From: Gemmatimonadota bacterium
GTDB taxonomy: Bacteria > JAAXHH01
Direction of reading: 5' to 3'
Length of the DNA: 54,532 bases
Assembly: GCA_026706345.1 (NCBI GenBank)
Contig: JAPOYX010000281.1
Location: 1-54,532, forward strand
In this document: positions 36,647 through 45,621 of the stretch, one piece after another
Layout of the letters: each line of letters starts with the position of its first letter
How positions within the stretch are numbered: position 1 is the first letter of the stretch
Position numbers and translations under genes: made by a program
The notes under the pieces: model-generated
What the model saw: only the letters and a program-made list of their open reading frames with translations
What the model was told of the DNA's origin: nothing
The model's database searches: none

Positions 36647-37594
36647 GTGCGCATAGCGGTATTTGGTACTGGTGGCGTAGGTGGTTATTACGGGGGGCGA
36701 CTCGCCGAGGCAGGGGAAGACGTCGTCTTCATCGCACGCGGTCCGCATCTGGAAGCGTTGCGCGAAAACGGCCTTCGCGTGGAAAGTACGAAGGGCGATT
36801 TTACGCTGCCCTCGATCCAGGTCACCGGTGACCCTGAGGAAGCCGGCGACGTGGACGTGGTTATGCTCTGCGTCAAGTGCTGGCAGGTACCTGAGGCCGT
36901 CGAGGGACTGCGTCCCCTTCTCGGACCGGACACCTGTATTCTGCCCATGGAAAACGGCGTGGAGACGCCGGAGCAACTTGCCGCTGAGTTCGGCTGGCGC
37001 CATGTGCTTGGCGGGGTCTGCGGAATCGTCTCCTTCATCGCCGAACCGGGACTCATCCGACACGTGGCCTATGAACCTTTCGTCAACTTCGGCGAATGGG
37101 ACAACCGCTCGAGTGAACGGGTAGACCGGCTGCGCCAGGCTTTTGAGCGCGCCAAGGGACTTATTGTAGACACGCCGGCAGACATTCAGGCCGCCATGTG
37201 GCGCAAGTACATCCTCATCGCTTCGTGGAGCGGGATCGGCGGCGTAACCCGCGCGCCGATTGGCGTCGTCCGAAGCCAGCCTGGTACGCGCAGGCTCCTC
37301 GAGACGGCCATGGAAGAGATTCACCAGGTGGCCACCGCCCTGGGCGTCAGGCTTCCGGACGACATCGTAGCCCGGACCCTGGCCATCCTGGACAGCGTCG
37401 AATACGGCGGCACAGCCTCCATGCAGCGGGATATCATGGAAGGACGATTCTCCGAGCTGGAGGCACAGACCGGCGCGCTGGTCCGCATGGGAAAGGAAGC
37501 GGGCGTGGCCACACCGGTAAACGATTTCATCTACCACGCGCTGCGGCCCATGGAACTCCGCACCCGGGGACAGGTATCCTTCGAGGCCCCCTGA
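36647..37594 (+). CDS. 2-dehydropantoate 2-reductase family protein
   Basis: This 315-residue protein has the Rossmann NADP-binding start RIAVFGTGGVGGYYGGRLAE, the ApbA/PanE hallmarks VMLCVKCWQ and PMENGVETPEQL, and the catalytic-Lys region MWRKYILIASWSGIGGVTR. PanE makes pantoate for coenzyme A; the family also includes reductases of other 2-oxo acids, so the gene symbol is withheld. It starts at GTG 36647. It precedes the homocysteine methyltransferase by 167 nt on the same strand; a functional link to the corrinoid genes is not evident. Confidence 0.85.
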   Translation: MRIAVFGTGGVGGYYGGRLAEAGEDVVFIARGPHLEALRENGLRVESTKGDFTLPSIQVTGDPEEAGDVDVVMLCVKCWQVPEAVEGLRPLLGPDTCILPMENGVETPEQLAAEFGWRHVLGGVCGIVSFIAEPGLIRHVAYEPFVNFGEWDNRSSERVDRLRQAFERAKGLIVDTPADIQAAMWRKYILIASWSGIGGVTRAPIGVVRSQPGTRRLLETAMEEIHQVATALGVRLPDDIVARTLAILDSVEYGGTASMQRDIMEGRFSELEAQTGALVRMGKEAGVATPVNDFIYHALRPMELRTRGQVSFEAP

Positions 37595-37761
37595 GGTACG
37601 ATCCGGGGTTGTTTCCGGCGCTTCCCATGGCATGGGCAGGTGTCTCTGCCGGCGTCTTGAGACGGCGCAATGCGTTTCCAGACCCAGCGGACCGTACGCA
37701 GTTCGCGCAGCACCTGTCCGCACGCAGGGCGTGTTCCGGCAGGACAGTCTGAGAACCCTCC

Positions 37762-38763
37762 ATGAAACCATTTATCGAACGCCTGGCGGAGGACCGCCCC
37801 CTCCTTTACGACGGAGGCTTCGGCACCGAGCTCTTCTCCCGCGGCATCGAACTGGCCAACAGCGCGCTGGCCAACGAACTGTATCCCGACATTGTCAGGG
37901 ACGTCCATTTCGACTATATTGAAGCAGGTTCGGAAGCGATCGGAACGAATACCTTCGTGGCGTCGCATCCCCATCTGGAAATGGCAGGGAAGGACGCCTC
38001 CGAGTCCGTCGGGCTGATCCGGCGGTCCGTGGAACACGCCCGTGCCGCGATCGAACGAAGCGGCAGGGAGGTGTACCTCGCAGGATCCATCGGTCCGCTG
38101 CCGGGCGCCATCGAGGCCGACAGCGGCGACACCGAATTCGGCATCGCGAACAGCATCGCCCGGGACGCCCACGCGCGTGTGGGCACGGCGTTGGCCGAAG
38201 GCGGCGTGGATTTCTTCTGCGTCGAGACCATGTTTTCCGCCAACGAGGCGGCCCTGGCCGTGAACGAGTTGAGGCAATTCGGTCTTCCCATTGCGGTGAA
38301 CCAGACGTACAAGTACACGAAGGACCGGGCCACGGGCGAGGTCATCTACAAGACGGACTGGGGCCACTCGGCGGCCGATCTTCTCGAGATCCTCGCGGGC
38401 GGCGCGCAGTCCGATGGGCACGACTTGCTCGGGCACGTGAAGATCGTCGGCCTGAACTGCGGCGCGGAGTCTCGGCGCGACGAGCACACGGGAATGCCCT
38501 ACGCCATAAACGGCATCGGCCAGTTGAAGCGCGCCTTGGACGCCCGACGGGATGCGCCGAAACGGATGATGGCCTACCCGAACGCGGGGAAGGCGCGGCT
38601 GGACGAGCAGCACCGGACCTATTACGCGAATACGCCGGAGGAAATGGCGGCTTTCGTGCCGGACCTCCTCGAGGCCGGCGCCTACTTCATCGGCGGGTGC
38701 TGCGGCACAGGCGTCGCCCACATCCGGGCCTTTCGCGCGGCGATGGACCGGGTTGCGGCGTGA
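37762..38763 (+). CDS. homocysteine S-methyltransferase (BHMT-like)
   Basis: This 333-residue TIM barrel is the first clear gene of the corrinoid cluster. The zinc ligands are all present: Cys233 in VGLNCGAES and Cys313-Cys314 in FIGGCCGTG. Other family marks are LLYDGGFGTEL and GTNTFVA. It would transfer a methyl group from a donor (betaine, S-methylmethionine or a methyl-corrinoid protein) to homocysteine. In some alphaproteobacteria a stand-alone protein of this type works with separate corrinoid and reactivation proteins; the same parts occur downstream here, so methyl-corrinoid is a plausible donor (inference). Confidence 0.9.
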   Translation: MKPFIERLAEDRPLLYDGGFGTELFSRGIELANSALANELYPDIVRDVHFDYIEAGSEAIGTNTFVASHPHLEMAGKDASESVGLIRRSVEHARAAIERSGREVYLAGSIGPLPGAIEADSGDTEFGIANSIARDAHARVGTALAEGGVDFFCVETMFSANEAALAVNELRQFGLPIAVNQTYKYTKDRATGEVIYKTDWGHSAADLLEILAGGAQSDGHDLLGHVKIVGLNCGAESRRDEHTGMPYAINGIGQLKRALDARRDAPKRMMAYPNAGKARLDEQHRTYYANTPEEMAAFVPDLLEAGAYFIGGCCGTGVAHIRAFRAAMDRVAA

Positions 38764-38844
38764 GCACACGGGAGCGGCGTGCATCCGGACAGCCTGCGGC
38801 AGCTTGAGCGAAGCGCTTGTGCCCTGAGCACAGGAACGGTCGGC

Positions 38845-39114
38845 ATGGCGGTGTACCAGGTATTGTACTGGCGGGACATCCCGGCGCAGGTGCGCGTCTA
38901 CGGCGGCCGGCGTCCCCTTTCCCGCCAGATGCCCGACTGGTTCCAGCAGGAGATCGACCGGGTGGCCATGCGGGACGGACTCACCGGTACCGACGCCTAC
39001 CTGGACGAGTGGCACTGGTCCGAGAGGCAGGAATGGCCGGGAGAGGAAGAAGAGGCAGACGCGGTCGCGGCAGCCATATTGAAGCAACTCGAAGAAGTGT
39101 ACGACAAGGGATAG
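38845..39114 (+). CDS. 'virulence factor' family protein (PF13769-like)
   Basis: This 89-residue acidic protein starts MAVYQVLYWRDIPAQVRVY and has a tryptophan-rich middle (YLDEWHWSERQEW). It resembles the small proteins annotated 'virulence factor' that sit next to methyltetrahydrofolate and corrinoid methyltransferase genes in alphaproteobacteria; the name is historical and there is no sign of virulence here. I use ATG 38845 because the conserved part starts there; an upstream GTG at 38779 is open but unlike the family. It probably belongs to the corrinoid methyl-transfer unit as an assembly or accessory protein (inference). Confidence 0.7.
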   Translation: MAVYQVLYWRDIPAQVRVYGGRRPLSRQMPDWFQQEIDRVAMRDGLTGTDAYLDEWHWSERQEWPGEEEEADAVAAAILKQLEEVYDKG

Positions 39115-39149
39115 GACCAGCCGAAACAGGACAAGAACGAGGCAGGAAT

Positions 39150-39788
39150 TTGGGTCAGACGGTCGACATAGGCAGGCGCATCGAACTGGTACCCCTCGAT
39201 GCACATTTCGGGGACATATCGATCGGTCTGTACCGCCAGCAGGACGATGCGGGACCGGTCTACCAGGTATTCACCTACAGCCGGCGGGAAGGCGTCGAAG
39301 ACCGGATCACCTTCGTGGTGAAGGCCATGGAAATCCTCGGAGGCATGGTACCGGCCGGCGGTGGGCGCCTGCGGTTTCACTGCGGCTATGCACATCACCT
39401 GGCCGTAAAGCGGGTGTTCCTCGAAGCCTGCAAACTGGATCCGGCCGGCCCCGTCGAACCGCGGCCGCTGCAGATCCTGGACAAGAAGTCGGGCTTGCAG
39501 ATCAAGGTCCTGAGCGAAGGCGACGGCGTCTACCGGGTCACGGCCCACGGCGAGGGAAAGGACCGCGAACGCCGCATTTCCTTCATCGCCGGCGGGCTGA
39601 TGAAACTGGCCGAGATGGAAGAGGTAAGCGGCACCCTGGACCAGGTGGCTTTCCCCTGTGGCGAAGTCCACGACGCCCTGGTCGGGCTGTTGCTGGTCCG
39701 CGCACCCAATGTCCGGGCGGTCCTGCGCGAGCAGGAAGCGGTCGCGAGCCGGGGCGTCCTGGCCGCGCCGAGCCAGCAGGATGTTTGA
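39150..39788 (+). CDS. uncharacterised protein of the corrinoid cluster
   Basis: This 212-residue protein begins after a TTG at 39150 (GAGG 7 nt upstream), 35 nt past the preceding stop; the frame is open upstream through the other gene, so the start is uncertain. It has no signal peptide or membrane segment. Visible features are alternating beta strands (YQVFTYSRREG and ITFVVKAMEILGG), a His/Cys-containing stretch RFHCGYAHHLAVKRVFLEAC, and a second half that repeats the pattern (ISFIAGGLMKLAEM, FPCGEVHDALVGLLLVRAP). The two halves look like an internal duplication. No family is recognised; a partner role in methyl transfer is suggested by position only. Confidence 0.65.
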   Translation: MGQTVDIGRRIELVPLDAHFGDISIGLYRQQDDAGPVYQVFTYSRREGVEDRITFVVKAMEILGGMVPAGGGRLRFHCGYAHHLAVKRVFLEACKLDPAGPVEPRPLQILDKKSGLQIKVLSEGDGVYRVTAHGEGKDRERRISFIAGGLMKLAEMEEVSGTLDQVAFPCGEVHDALVGLLLVRAPNVRAVLREQEAVASRGVLAAPSQQDV

Positions 39789-39897
39789 CGACCGGCGCCG
39801 TAGTTGAAAGAAGACTACCGCTACTGGTGGATGCACAAAGCGCGATCGATGGATGCGCAACGAGATGGGTCGTTGCACGATCCATAAGGAGGCAGTC

Positions 39898-40941
39898 ATG
39901 AGCGACGAGATCATCAAGCCGATGAAGGGCCGGGACCGGGTACTGGCCGCCCTGCAGGGTGAGCCCGTGGATCGTACGCCCGTGTGCAATCCGACGTCCG
40001 TCGCCACGGTGGAACTGATGGATCTCGTCGACGCGCCCTTTCCGGACGCCAACCGGGACCCGGAACTCATGGCCCGTCTGGCGGCCACGAGCTACACGGA
40101 ACTCGGATTCGACACCATCATGCCGGTCTTCACCATCATCCAGGAGTCCTCCGCGCTGGGTTGCAAGATCCAGTGGGAGCAGAAGGACAACTGGCCTACG
40201 GTCAAGATGAGGGAACCCATCTGGACCGACGTGGACGACATCAAAATCCCATCGGATTACCTGACGCACCGGGACACGAAATGCGTCCTGGACGCCATCA
40301 GGATGCTCAAGAAGGAATATGGCGACGAGGTGGCGGTCATCGGGAAGACCATGGGCCCCTGGTCCCTGGGATACCACTGTTTCGGCGTGGAACCCTTCCT
40401 GCTCATGTCCCTTGACGACCCGGGCAGGACGCATCTCGCCCTGGACCGCATGAAGGAGGCCACGGTGGAATTCGGCATCGCGCAGATCGAGGCCGGGGCG
40501 GACGCCCTGACCCTGCCCGACCACGCCACCGGCGACCTGGTGAGCGGCGAATACTACCGCCGGTTCCTGCGGGACCTGCACATCGAGCTGGCCGAACGGA
40601 TTTCCATCCCGCTGATCATGCACATCTGCGGGCGTACCGTGGACCGCATGGGCTATATCGCGGAGACCGGGTTCGCGGCCTTTCACTACGATTCGAAGAA
40701 CAAGCCCGAGGAATCCATGGAGGCGGTCGACGGCAAGATCGCCCTCGTGGGCAACATCAATAATCCCGAGACGCTTTTCGCACGGGGTCCCGAAGAAGTG
40801 GGCCAGGAAGTCTGCCAGAACCTGGAACACGGTATTCATATGGTTGGACCGGAATGCGCGGTTCCCCTGCAAGCGTCCGTCGAGAACCTGAAGGCGATCC
40901 CGCAGGCGGTGAAGGACTGGCACAAGGCTCACGCGGCTTAG
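39898..40941 (+). CDS. uroporphyrinogen decarboxylase-family methyltransferase (MtaA/CmuA-like)
   Basis: This 347-residue protein resembles MtaA, MtbA and CmuA rather than HemE. It has the zinc-site motif MHICGRT (H242, C244) and a further Cys320 in VGPECAVPL, both expected of corrinoid:thiol methyltransferases and lacking in decarboxylases. ATG 39898 follows a GGAGG ribosome site and gives the family start MKGRDRVLAALQGEPVDRTP. It lies 108 nt before a corrinoid protein gene, so it probably moves methyl groups to or from that corrinoid. The methyl donor cannot be read from sequence. Confidence 0.9.
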   Translation: MSDEIIKPMKGRDRVLAALQGEPVDRTPVCNPTSVATVELMDLVDAPFPDANRDPELMARLAATSYTELGFDTIMPVFTIIQESSALGCKIQWEQKDNWPTVKMREPIWTDVDDIKIPSDYLTHRDTKCVLDAIRMLKKEYGDEVAVIGKTMGPWSLGYHCFGVEPFLLMSLDDPGRTHLALDRMKEATVEFGIAQIEAGADALTLPDHATGDLVSGEYYRRFLRDLHIELAERISIPLIMHICGRTVDRMGYIAETGFAAFHYDSKNKPEESMEAVDGKIALVGNINNPETLFARGPEEVGQEVCQNLEHGIHMVGPECAVPLQASVENLKAIPQAVKDWHKAHAA

Positions 40942-41049
40942 CAGCCCGGAAATCGCGTACGACTACCGGGTTCGACGCCCCGCGCGATGCGGCGGCACGA
41001 GCGGTAGACGTCAATTTCGACATGAAACGGGAGGACCGGACAGGAGCGC

Positions 41050-41814
41050 ATGGCAGAACTAAACGATATAGCCAATGACTTTCTGAAAGACGAAATAGAA
41101 GAGTTCATCGAAAGACCCAACGAGCGATCGCGGATCATCGACGCTTTCGCCCGGGCGACTCCCGCCATGCAGGCGATCTCCGCGGCCCTCATCGACGGGG
41201 ACAACGGGACGGTCGACACGCTGACCCGAGCGGCGTTGGACGACGGGATCGAAGCGCTGGAGGTGATGGACGACGGCCTGATCAACGGCATGAGCGTCGT
41301 GGGCATCAAGTTCCGGGAGAACTTCATCTTCGTGCCCGAGGTACTGGCCTGCGCCCGGGCCATGAAGGCCGGAATGGCCCACATCGAGCCCATTCTTTCG
41401 GCGTCGGGCATCGAACCGGTCGGCACCGTCATCATGGGCACGGTCAAGGGCGACCTCCACGACATCGGCAAGAACCTGTGCATCATGATGCTCCGCGGCG
41501 CCGGATTCGTGGTCCATGACCTCGGCGTCGACACCTCCGAAGACGAGTTCATGGACGCGGTGGAGGAACACGAAGCCCCCCTGCTGGGCATGTCGGCCCT
41601 GCTGACCACGACCATGCCCAACATGGGCAAGACCATCGACGCCTTCATCGACAACGACATGCGGGAGGACGTCAAGATCATGGTCGGCGGCGCGTCGGTG
41701 ACGCAGGAGTTCGCCGATGACATGGGCGCCGACGGCACCGCCGAAGACGCGGTGGGATGCGTGGAACTGGCCCAGCGCCTCCTCGAAGAACTCAAGCAGG
41801 AACAGGAAGCCTGA
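41050..41814 (+). CDS. methyltransferase corrinoid protein
   Basis: This 254-residue protein has the two-domain plan of MtaC/MtbC/MetH cobalamin modules: a four-helix cap (about 30-120) and a Rossmann B12 domain with the base-off ligand motif GDLHDIGKN (D135, H137, G140), GMSALLTTTMPNMG and VGGASVTQEFADDMGAD. It carries the methyl group between the neighbouring methyltransferases. The order UroD-type enzyme, corrinoid protein, reactivase is the usual three-part corrinoid set. The start has no strong SD but MAELNDIANDFL is the natural family start. Confidence 0.93.
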   Translation: MAELNDIANDFLKDEIEEFIERPNERSRIIDAFARATPAMQAISAALIDGDNGTVDTLTRAALDDGIEALEVMDDGLINGMSVVGIKFRENFIFVPEVLACARAMKAGMAHIEPILSASGIEPVGTVIMGTVKGDLHDIGKNLCIMMLRGAGFVVHDLGVDTSEDEFMDAVEEHEAPLLGMSALLTTTMPNMGKTIDAFIDNDMREDVKIMVGGASVTQEFADDMGADGTAEDAVGCVELAQRLLEELKQEQEA

Positions 41815-41923
41815 CCAGCCCGTCCGGCGAAGTGGACCCGGGGTGATGCGGATCGACAGACGCGGGCGGATCGATGGACGCGGCGAACCGCTGACCAGCC
41901 CGGCAATTTCCCCTACCTTTCCC

Positions 41924-43819
41924 ATGAAAAAGATCGACAAGGCGGCGTACCAGGAACGGCTGGACCGCATCACGGCCATCTTCAAGGACATGATGGCCCA
42001 TGCGACCAGACAGGCCACCTACCGCTGCCCCTACAAGAACCGTTTCGACGAATGCACCGCCCGGTTCGGGTGCCGCAACCAGCGCAAACCGCGGAAAGCC
42101 GGCGGCCTGCTCATGTGCGGCGGGGACGACAAGCTCGACTACCGCAGCGCCTGGGAGACCGAGGAGGCGCCCCTGGATACATCCGCTAATCCGGCAAGCG
42201 GCTCCGTAACCGACGGCACGACGAACCAGCCCTCGGTCATCGGAAAATCCATCTTCGACTACGCCGACGACCTCGCCGTGCAGGTGCCCACCTCGTGTTT
42301 CCGCAACGGCATCTGTCACGAGTGCATCGTGGAAATACGGCAGGGGATGGAAGGACTCGTACCTCGGACGAAACCCGAGTCCTTTCTGCGGGAGAACTAC
42401 CGGCTCGCCTGCCAGGCCCGGGTGATCGATCCGAAGGTGGACATCGCCTTTTCTCCCCTGCGCCGAACGCCCAAGATCCTGACGGTTACCGAAGAAAAGG
42501 AAACGCGGCTGGACCCCATGGTCACCCGCCGGGGCGATGCGGTTTACTACGACGGCGAGCAGGTGGACCAGTTCCGCGGGCACCTGTACGGGCTCGCGAT
42601 CGATCTCGGCACGACCACGGTGGTCATGGATTTCGTGGACCTGGAGACCGGCCGAAGCGTTCACGTCTGTTCCTTCGAGAACCCCCAGCGGTTCGGCGGC
42701 AGCGACGTCATGCACCGGATCTCCTATGACGGGTCGTTCGAGGGTGAACTCTGGAACGCCATCATCAACGCCGTCAACCACGAGATCATGGACTGGTGCG
42801 AGCGGACGGGAACCGCGCGGCAGGAGATCTACGAGATCGTCGTGGCGGGCAACTCTACGATGCGGGACCTCTTCTTCCGGCTCGTCGTGCAGAGCATCGG
42901 CCAGAAGCCCTACAAGTCCCTCATCGAAAACGAATACCTCGCGGGCGAGCGGGAGACCACGGCGCTCACCATCGGCACCCGCCGCCTCGGACTCCGCGCC
43001 AATCCGAAGGCCCGGGTCTACGGCCTGCCCATCATCGCCAGTCACGTGGGCGGCGATGTGGCGGCGGACCTGGCCACCGTCGACCTGGCCGCGCAGCCAG
43101 GCGTATCCATGCTGGTGGACGTGGGCACCAACACCGAGGTGGTCGTGGCGGGCAACGGCCGCATGATCACGGCTTCCTGTCCCGCCGGACCCGCCTTCGA
43201 GGGCGGCGGCATACAGTATGGCATGCCGGGCTACGAAGGCGCCATCGAAACGTTGAAGTGGGAAGACGGGCGGTTCGCCTGGAGCACCATCGGCGACACC
43301 GCTCCCCAGGGCGTCTGCGGCTCCGGCCTGATCGACCTCCTCGCCGAACTGCGCCGCCACGGCATGATGTCGCCCAAGGGCGTATTTTCAGATCGCAAAC
43401 AGTTCGAAGTGTCCGTCGTGCCCGAGTCCGGCATCACGCTCTCCCGCCAGGATGCCAGCAACCTCGCGCAGGCCAAGGCCGCCAACTACTGCGGTCAGTA
43501 TATTGTGCTGCGGGCCTTCGGCGTCGCTCCGGGTGACGTGGACCGCCTCTTCCTGTCAGGCGGCTTCGCCAACTACGTGGACGTCCGCAACGCCATCGAC
43601 ATCGGGTTCCTGGCCCCCGTGCCCGAAGACCGCATCGTCAAGGTGGGCAACGCCGCCGTCCAGGGCGCCCGGGAGGTCCTCCTGTCCCGCTCGCGACGCA
43701 TGGAAATGGAGACGCTGGTCAGGGACATCGAGCACGTCGAACTCGAGACCACCCCCGACTTCTTCGAGGTCTTTGTCGAGGCCTGCCAGTTCAAGCCCAT
43801 GCCGGGGGTGCTGGTGTAA
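41924..43819 (+). CDS. corrinoid reductive activator (ferredoxin-ASKHA), four-Cys N-terminus
   Basis: This 631-residue RACo/RamA-type reactivase uses ATP and an electron to rescue oxidised cob(II)alamin. Domains: a novel Cys-rich segment (C35, C44, C50, C65), a 2Fe-2S ferredoxin-like domain (C125, C131, C134, C163) and an ASKHA/DUF4445 ATPase (from about 204: LYGLAIDLGTTTVVMDF, then VVAGNSTMRDLFF, VDVGTNTEVVV and LFLSGGFANYVD). ATG 41924 is the likely start; an earlier ATG at 41846 is also in frame, and neither has a strong ribosome site. It probably serves the corrinoid protein immediately upstream. Confidence 0.9.
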   Translation: MKKIDKAAYQERLDRITAIFKDMMAHATRQATYRCPYKNRFDECTARFGCRNQRKPRKAGGLLMCGGDDKLDYRSAWETEEAPLDTSANPASGSVTDGTTNQPSVIGKSIFDYADDLAVQVPTSCFRNGICHECIVEIRQGMEGLVPRTKPESFLRENYRLACQARVIDPKVDIAFSPLRRTPKILTVTEEKETRLDPMVTRRGDAVYYDGEQVDQFRGHLYGLAIDLGTTTVVMDFVDLETGRSVHVCSFENPQRFGGSDVMHRISYDGSFEGELWNAIINAVNHEIMDWCERTGTARQEIYEIVVAGNSTMRDLFFRLVVQSIGQKPYKSLIENEYLAGERETTALTIGTRRLGLRANPKARVYGLPIIASHVGGDVAADLATVDLAAQPGVSMLVDVGTNTEVVVAGNGRMITASCPAGPAFEGGGIQYGMPGYEGAIETLKWEDGRFAWSTIGDTAPQGVCGSGLIDLLAELRRHGMMSPKGVFSDRKQFEVSVVPESGITLSRQDASNLAQAKAANYCGQYIVLRAFGVAPGDVDRLFLSGGFANYVDVRNAIDIGFLAPVPEDRIVKVGNAAVQGAREVLLSRSRRMEMETLVRDIEHVELETTPDFFEVFVEACQFKPMPGVLV

Positions 43820-43875
43820 CCGGTCCCGCAACATGCACCTGGCATACAGATCACCACTTATCGTTCAGGTCTTCC

Positions 43876-44820
43876 ATGTTCCACCTCCGTCCCGCCCGTC
43901 CATCCTCCGATGAGGCGGGCATCGCTTCCGTCGTCAATTCCTTCGAGCAGAATCCCGTTTCAGAAGATACCGTGCACGAATGGTTGACTCACACGGCTCC
44001 AGGCAGAATCGACTATCGTCAGGTGGCTGTGACGGAGGACGACGATGTGGTGGGGTACGCGGTGTCGGTACACGAGACCTGGGATCCGCCGGGACAGTTC
44101 TACGCCTGGGTGGGCGTGGACCCTACGGAGCGGGGTGGCGGCATCGGTGCCGCGCTGTACTCCGATTTGATGCGGTTTCTGAAGCGCCGCGAGGCCGGGA
44201 CCATAACCAGCGAAGTCCAGGATAACTGTGAGGTTTCTCAGGCATTTGCGAAAAAACGCGGATTCGAGAACGACCGGCATCTGTTCCAGTCGAGCCTGGA
44301 CCTCGAGGCCTTCGACGAATCACCCTTTAAGCGAGTTCTCTCGAACGTCACCGAGACTGGAATACATGTACACTCGCTCGCGGATTTTGGTGATACGTCC
44401 GACGCTCGTAGGAAACTCTACGAAGTCAACGTGATTACCGATCAGGATGTGCCGGGTTGGAGCGGCCCCGGGCTCTCATTCGAGGAGTTCAACGAGTGGG
44501 TGTATGAATCGGGCTGGTACCGGCCGGATGGCCAGTTGCTTGCAGCCGATGGGGATGATTGGGTAGGCATCTGCGCGGTACGCCTGTACCCCGAATCGCA
44601 ACAGGCTTTCAACGTGCATACCGGGGTAATCCGGGGATATCGAAGGCGCCACATCGCCCTTGCGCTGAAACTCGCCGCGATTCACCATGCCAGAAAACAC
44701 AACGCGCGGTCACTAAGTACACACAACGATTCGACGAACGGCCCTATGCTGGCGCTCAACCGGAAACTGGGCTATGTCGCGGCGCCAGGACGGTATACGC
44801 TTCGCAAGACGATGCCCTGA
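43876..44820 (+). CDS. GNAT N-acetyltransferase, tandem domains
   Basis: This 314-residue protein has two GNAT halves. The first (1-150) has acetyl-CoA motif A in WVGVDPTERGGGIGAALYSD and the ending FAKKRGFEN; the second (about 170-314) has VIRGYRRRHIALALKLAAI and the ending NRKLGYVA. Both halves look intact, as in mycothiol-synthase-like GNATs. The substrate is unknown. It lies 56 nt after the reactivase gene on the same strand but has no obvious link to corrinoid chemistry. Confidence 0.88.
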   Translation: MFHLRPARPSSDEAGIASVVNSFEQNPVSEDTVHEWLTHTAPGRIDYRQVAVTEDDDVVGYAVSVHETWDPPGQFYAWVGVDPTERGGGIGAALYSDLMRFLKRREAGTITSEVQDNCEVSQAFAKKRGFENDRHLFQSSLDLEAFDESPFKRVLSNVTETGIHVHSLADFGDTSDARRKLYEVNVITDQDVPGWSGPGLSFEEFNEWVYESGWYRPDGQLLAADGDDWVGICAVRLYPESQQAFNVHTGVIRGYRRRHIALALKLAAIHHARKHNARSLSTHNDSTNGPMLALNRKLGYVAAPGRYTLRKTMP

Positions 44821-44900
44821 AGCCTTCCGGTATAACCCCCTCATTCGATCCGCGAATGAAGTCCTTTCCAGACAACCGATACGTGGGATGCGGACACTCT

Positions 44901-45509
44901 CTACCCGCCCATCATGGCGATACGCCGCGCCATCCACTCTACGTAGGCCGTACGTGTCATTCCTCGCCTGTCTGCCTCGCTATCTATAAATACGGCCACG
45001 CCTTCGTCAATCGCCATATGTATGCGCACGCTTCGCCCGGACTGACGGATTAGCGGCACGGTCGTCAGTGCTTGTCCCGGTTCGGGACTTACCTGCTCCA
45101 GATCGCTTGGCTGAACGATCGAATCACCATCGGATTCTGTTTCGATAGCATAATCCCGTAGCGCCTCTTCGGCATTCAACAAGGCGTCATCAATGGTGTC
45201 TCCCATGGCGACGATACCCGGAAGATCGGGGAATGATACACCATAGGCACCTTTCACGCCATCGATCAAAGCGGGGTATCGGACTGCGTTACAATTGGAC
45301 ACACCCATTCCTCCTGTATCCTGTTTCGACCATTTTGCCTTCGATGCAATTGATCGTGCCACCGCCATTGACACCTTCCTGTGCCTCGGAAGTGTAATCA
45401 CACCCCGAATAATCGGGTGCCGGTAGATGTCATGTCTGGCCCCATGCCGGGACAGGTACCAACCTTCCTTCTTCAATCGTCGCCTGAGCCTGGTCGTGTT
45501 GGATTCCAT
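44901..45509 (-). CDS. hicAB: HicA-HicB toxin-antitoxin fusion in one frame
   Basis: One 202-codon frame encodes both partners. Residues 1-60 are HicA mRNA interferase with the catalytic His in SRHGARHDIYRHP and the helix KVSMAVARSIASKAKW. Residues about 70-202 are HicB: the degenerate RNase H domain (YPALIDGVKGAYGVSFPDLP and DDALLNAEEALRDYAIE) then a ribbon-helix-helix (SVRIHMAIDEG, RRGMTRTAYVEW). HicA normally ends at a stop near residue 60; none exists here. AGGAGG inside the joint stands 7 nt before an in-frame GTG at 45302, so free HicB (133 residues) may also be made. Upstream is mazEF, divergent. Confidence 0.85.
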   Translation of the reverse strand: MESNTTRLRRRLKKEGWYLSRHGARHDIYRHPIIRGVITLPRHRKVSMAVARSIASKAKWSKQDTGGMGVSNCNAVRYPALIDGVKGAYGVSFPDLPGIVAMGDTIDDALLNAEEALRDYAIETESDGDSIVQPSDLEQVSPEPGQALTTVPLIRQSGRSVRIHMAIDEGVAVFIDSEADRRGMTRTAYVEWMARRIAMMGG

Positions 45510-45621
45510 TAAGCCAAGTTATTTTGTGCAAATATATGCACATAAGCGATTCCTTGTAAACAGTTTCTTATTCAGTCGAGTTTCTTCTCCCAACCTCGAC
45601 TAATGGAATAACAAGGCCAAG

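Noticed and set aside
38845-39114. A true virulence gene
   Set aside because: The family name is historical; context is methyl-transfer metabolism.
40963-40990. GGGTTCGACGCCCC resembling a tRNA T-arm
   Set aside because: No acceptor, D or anticodon arms can be formed around it.
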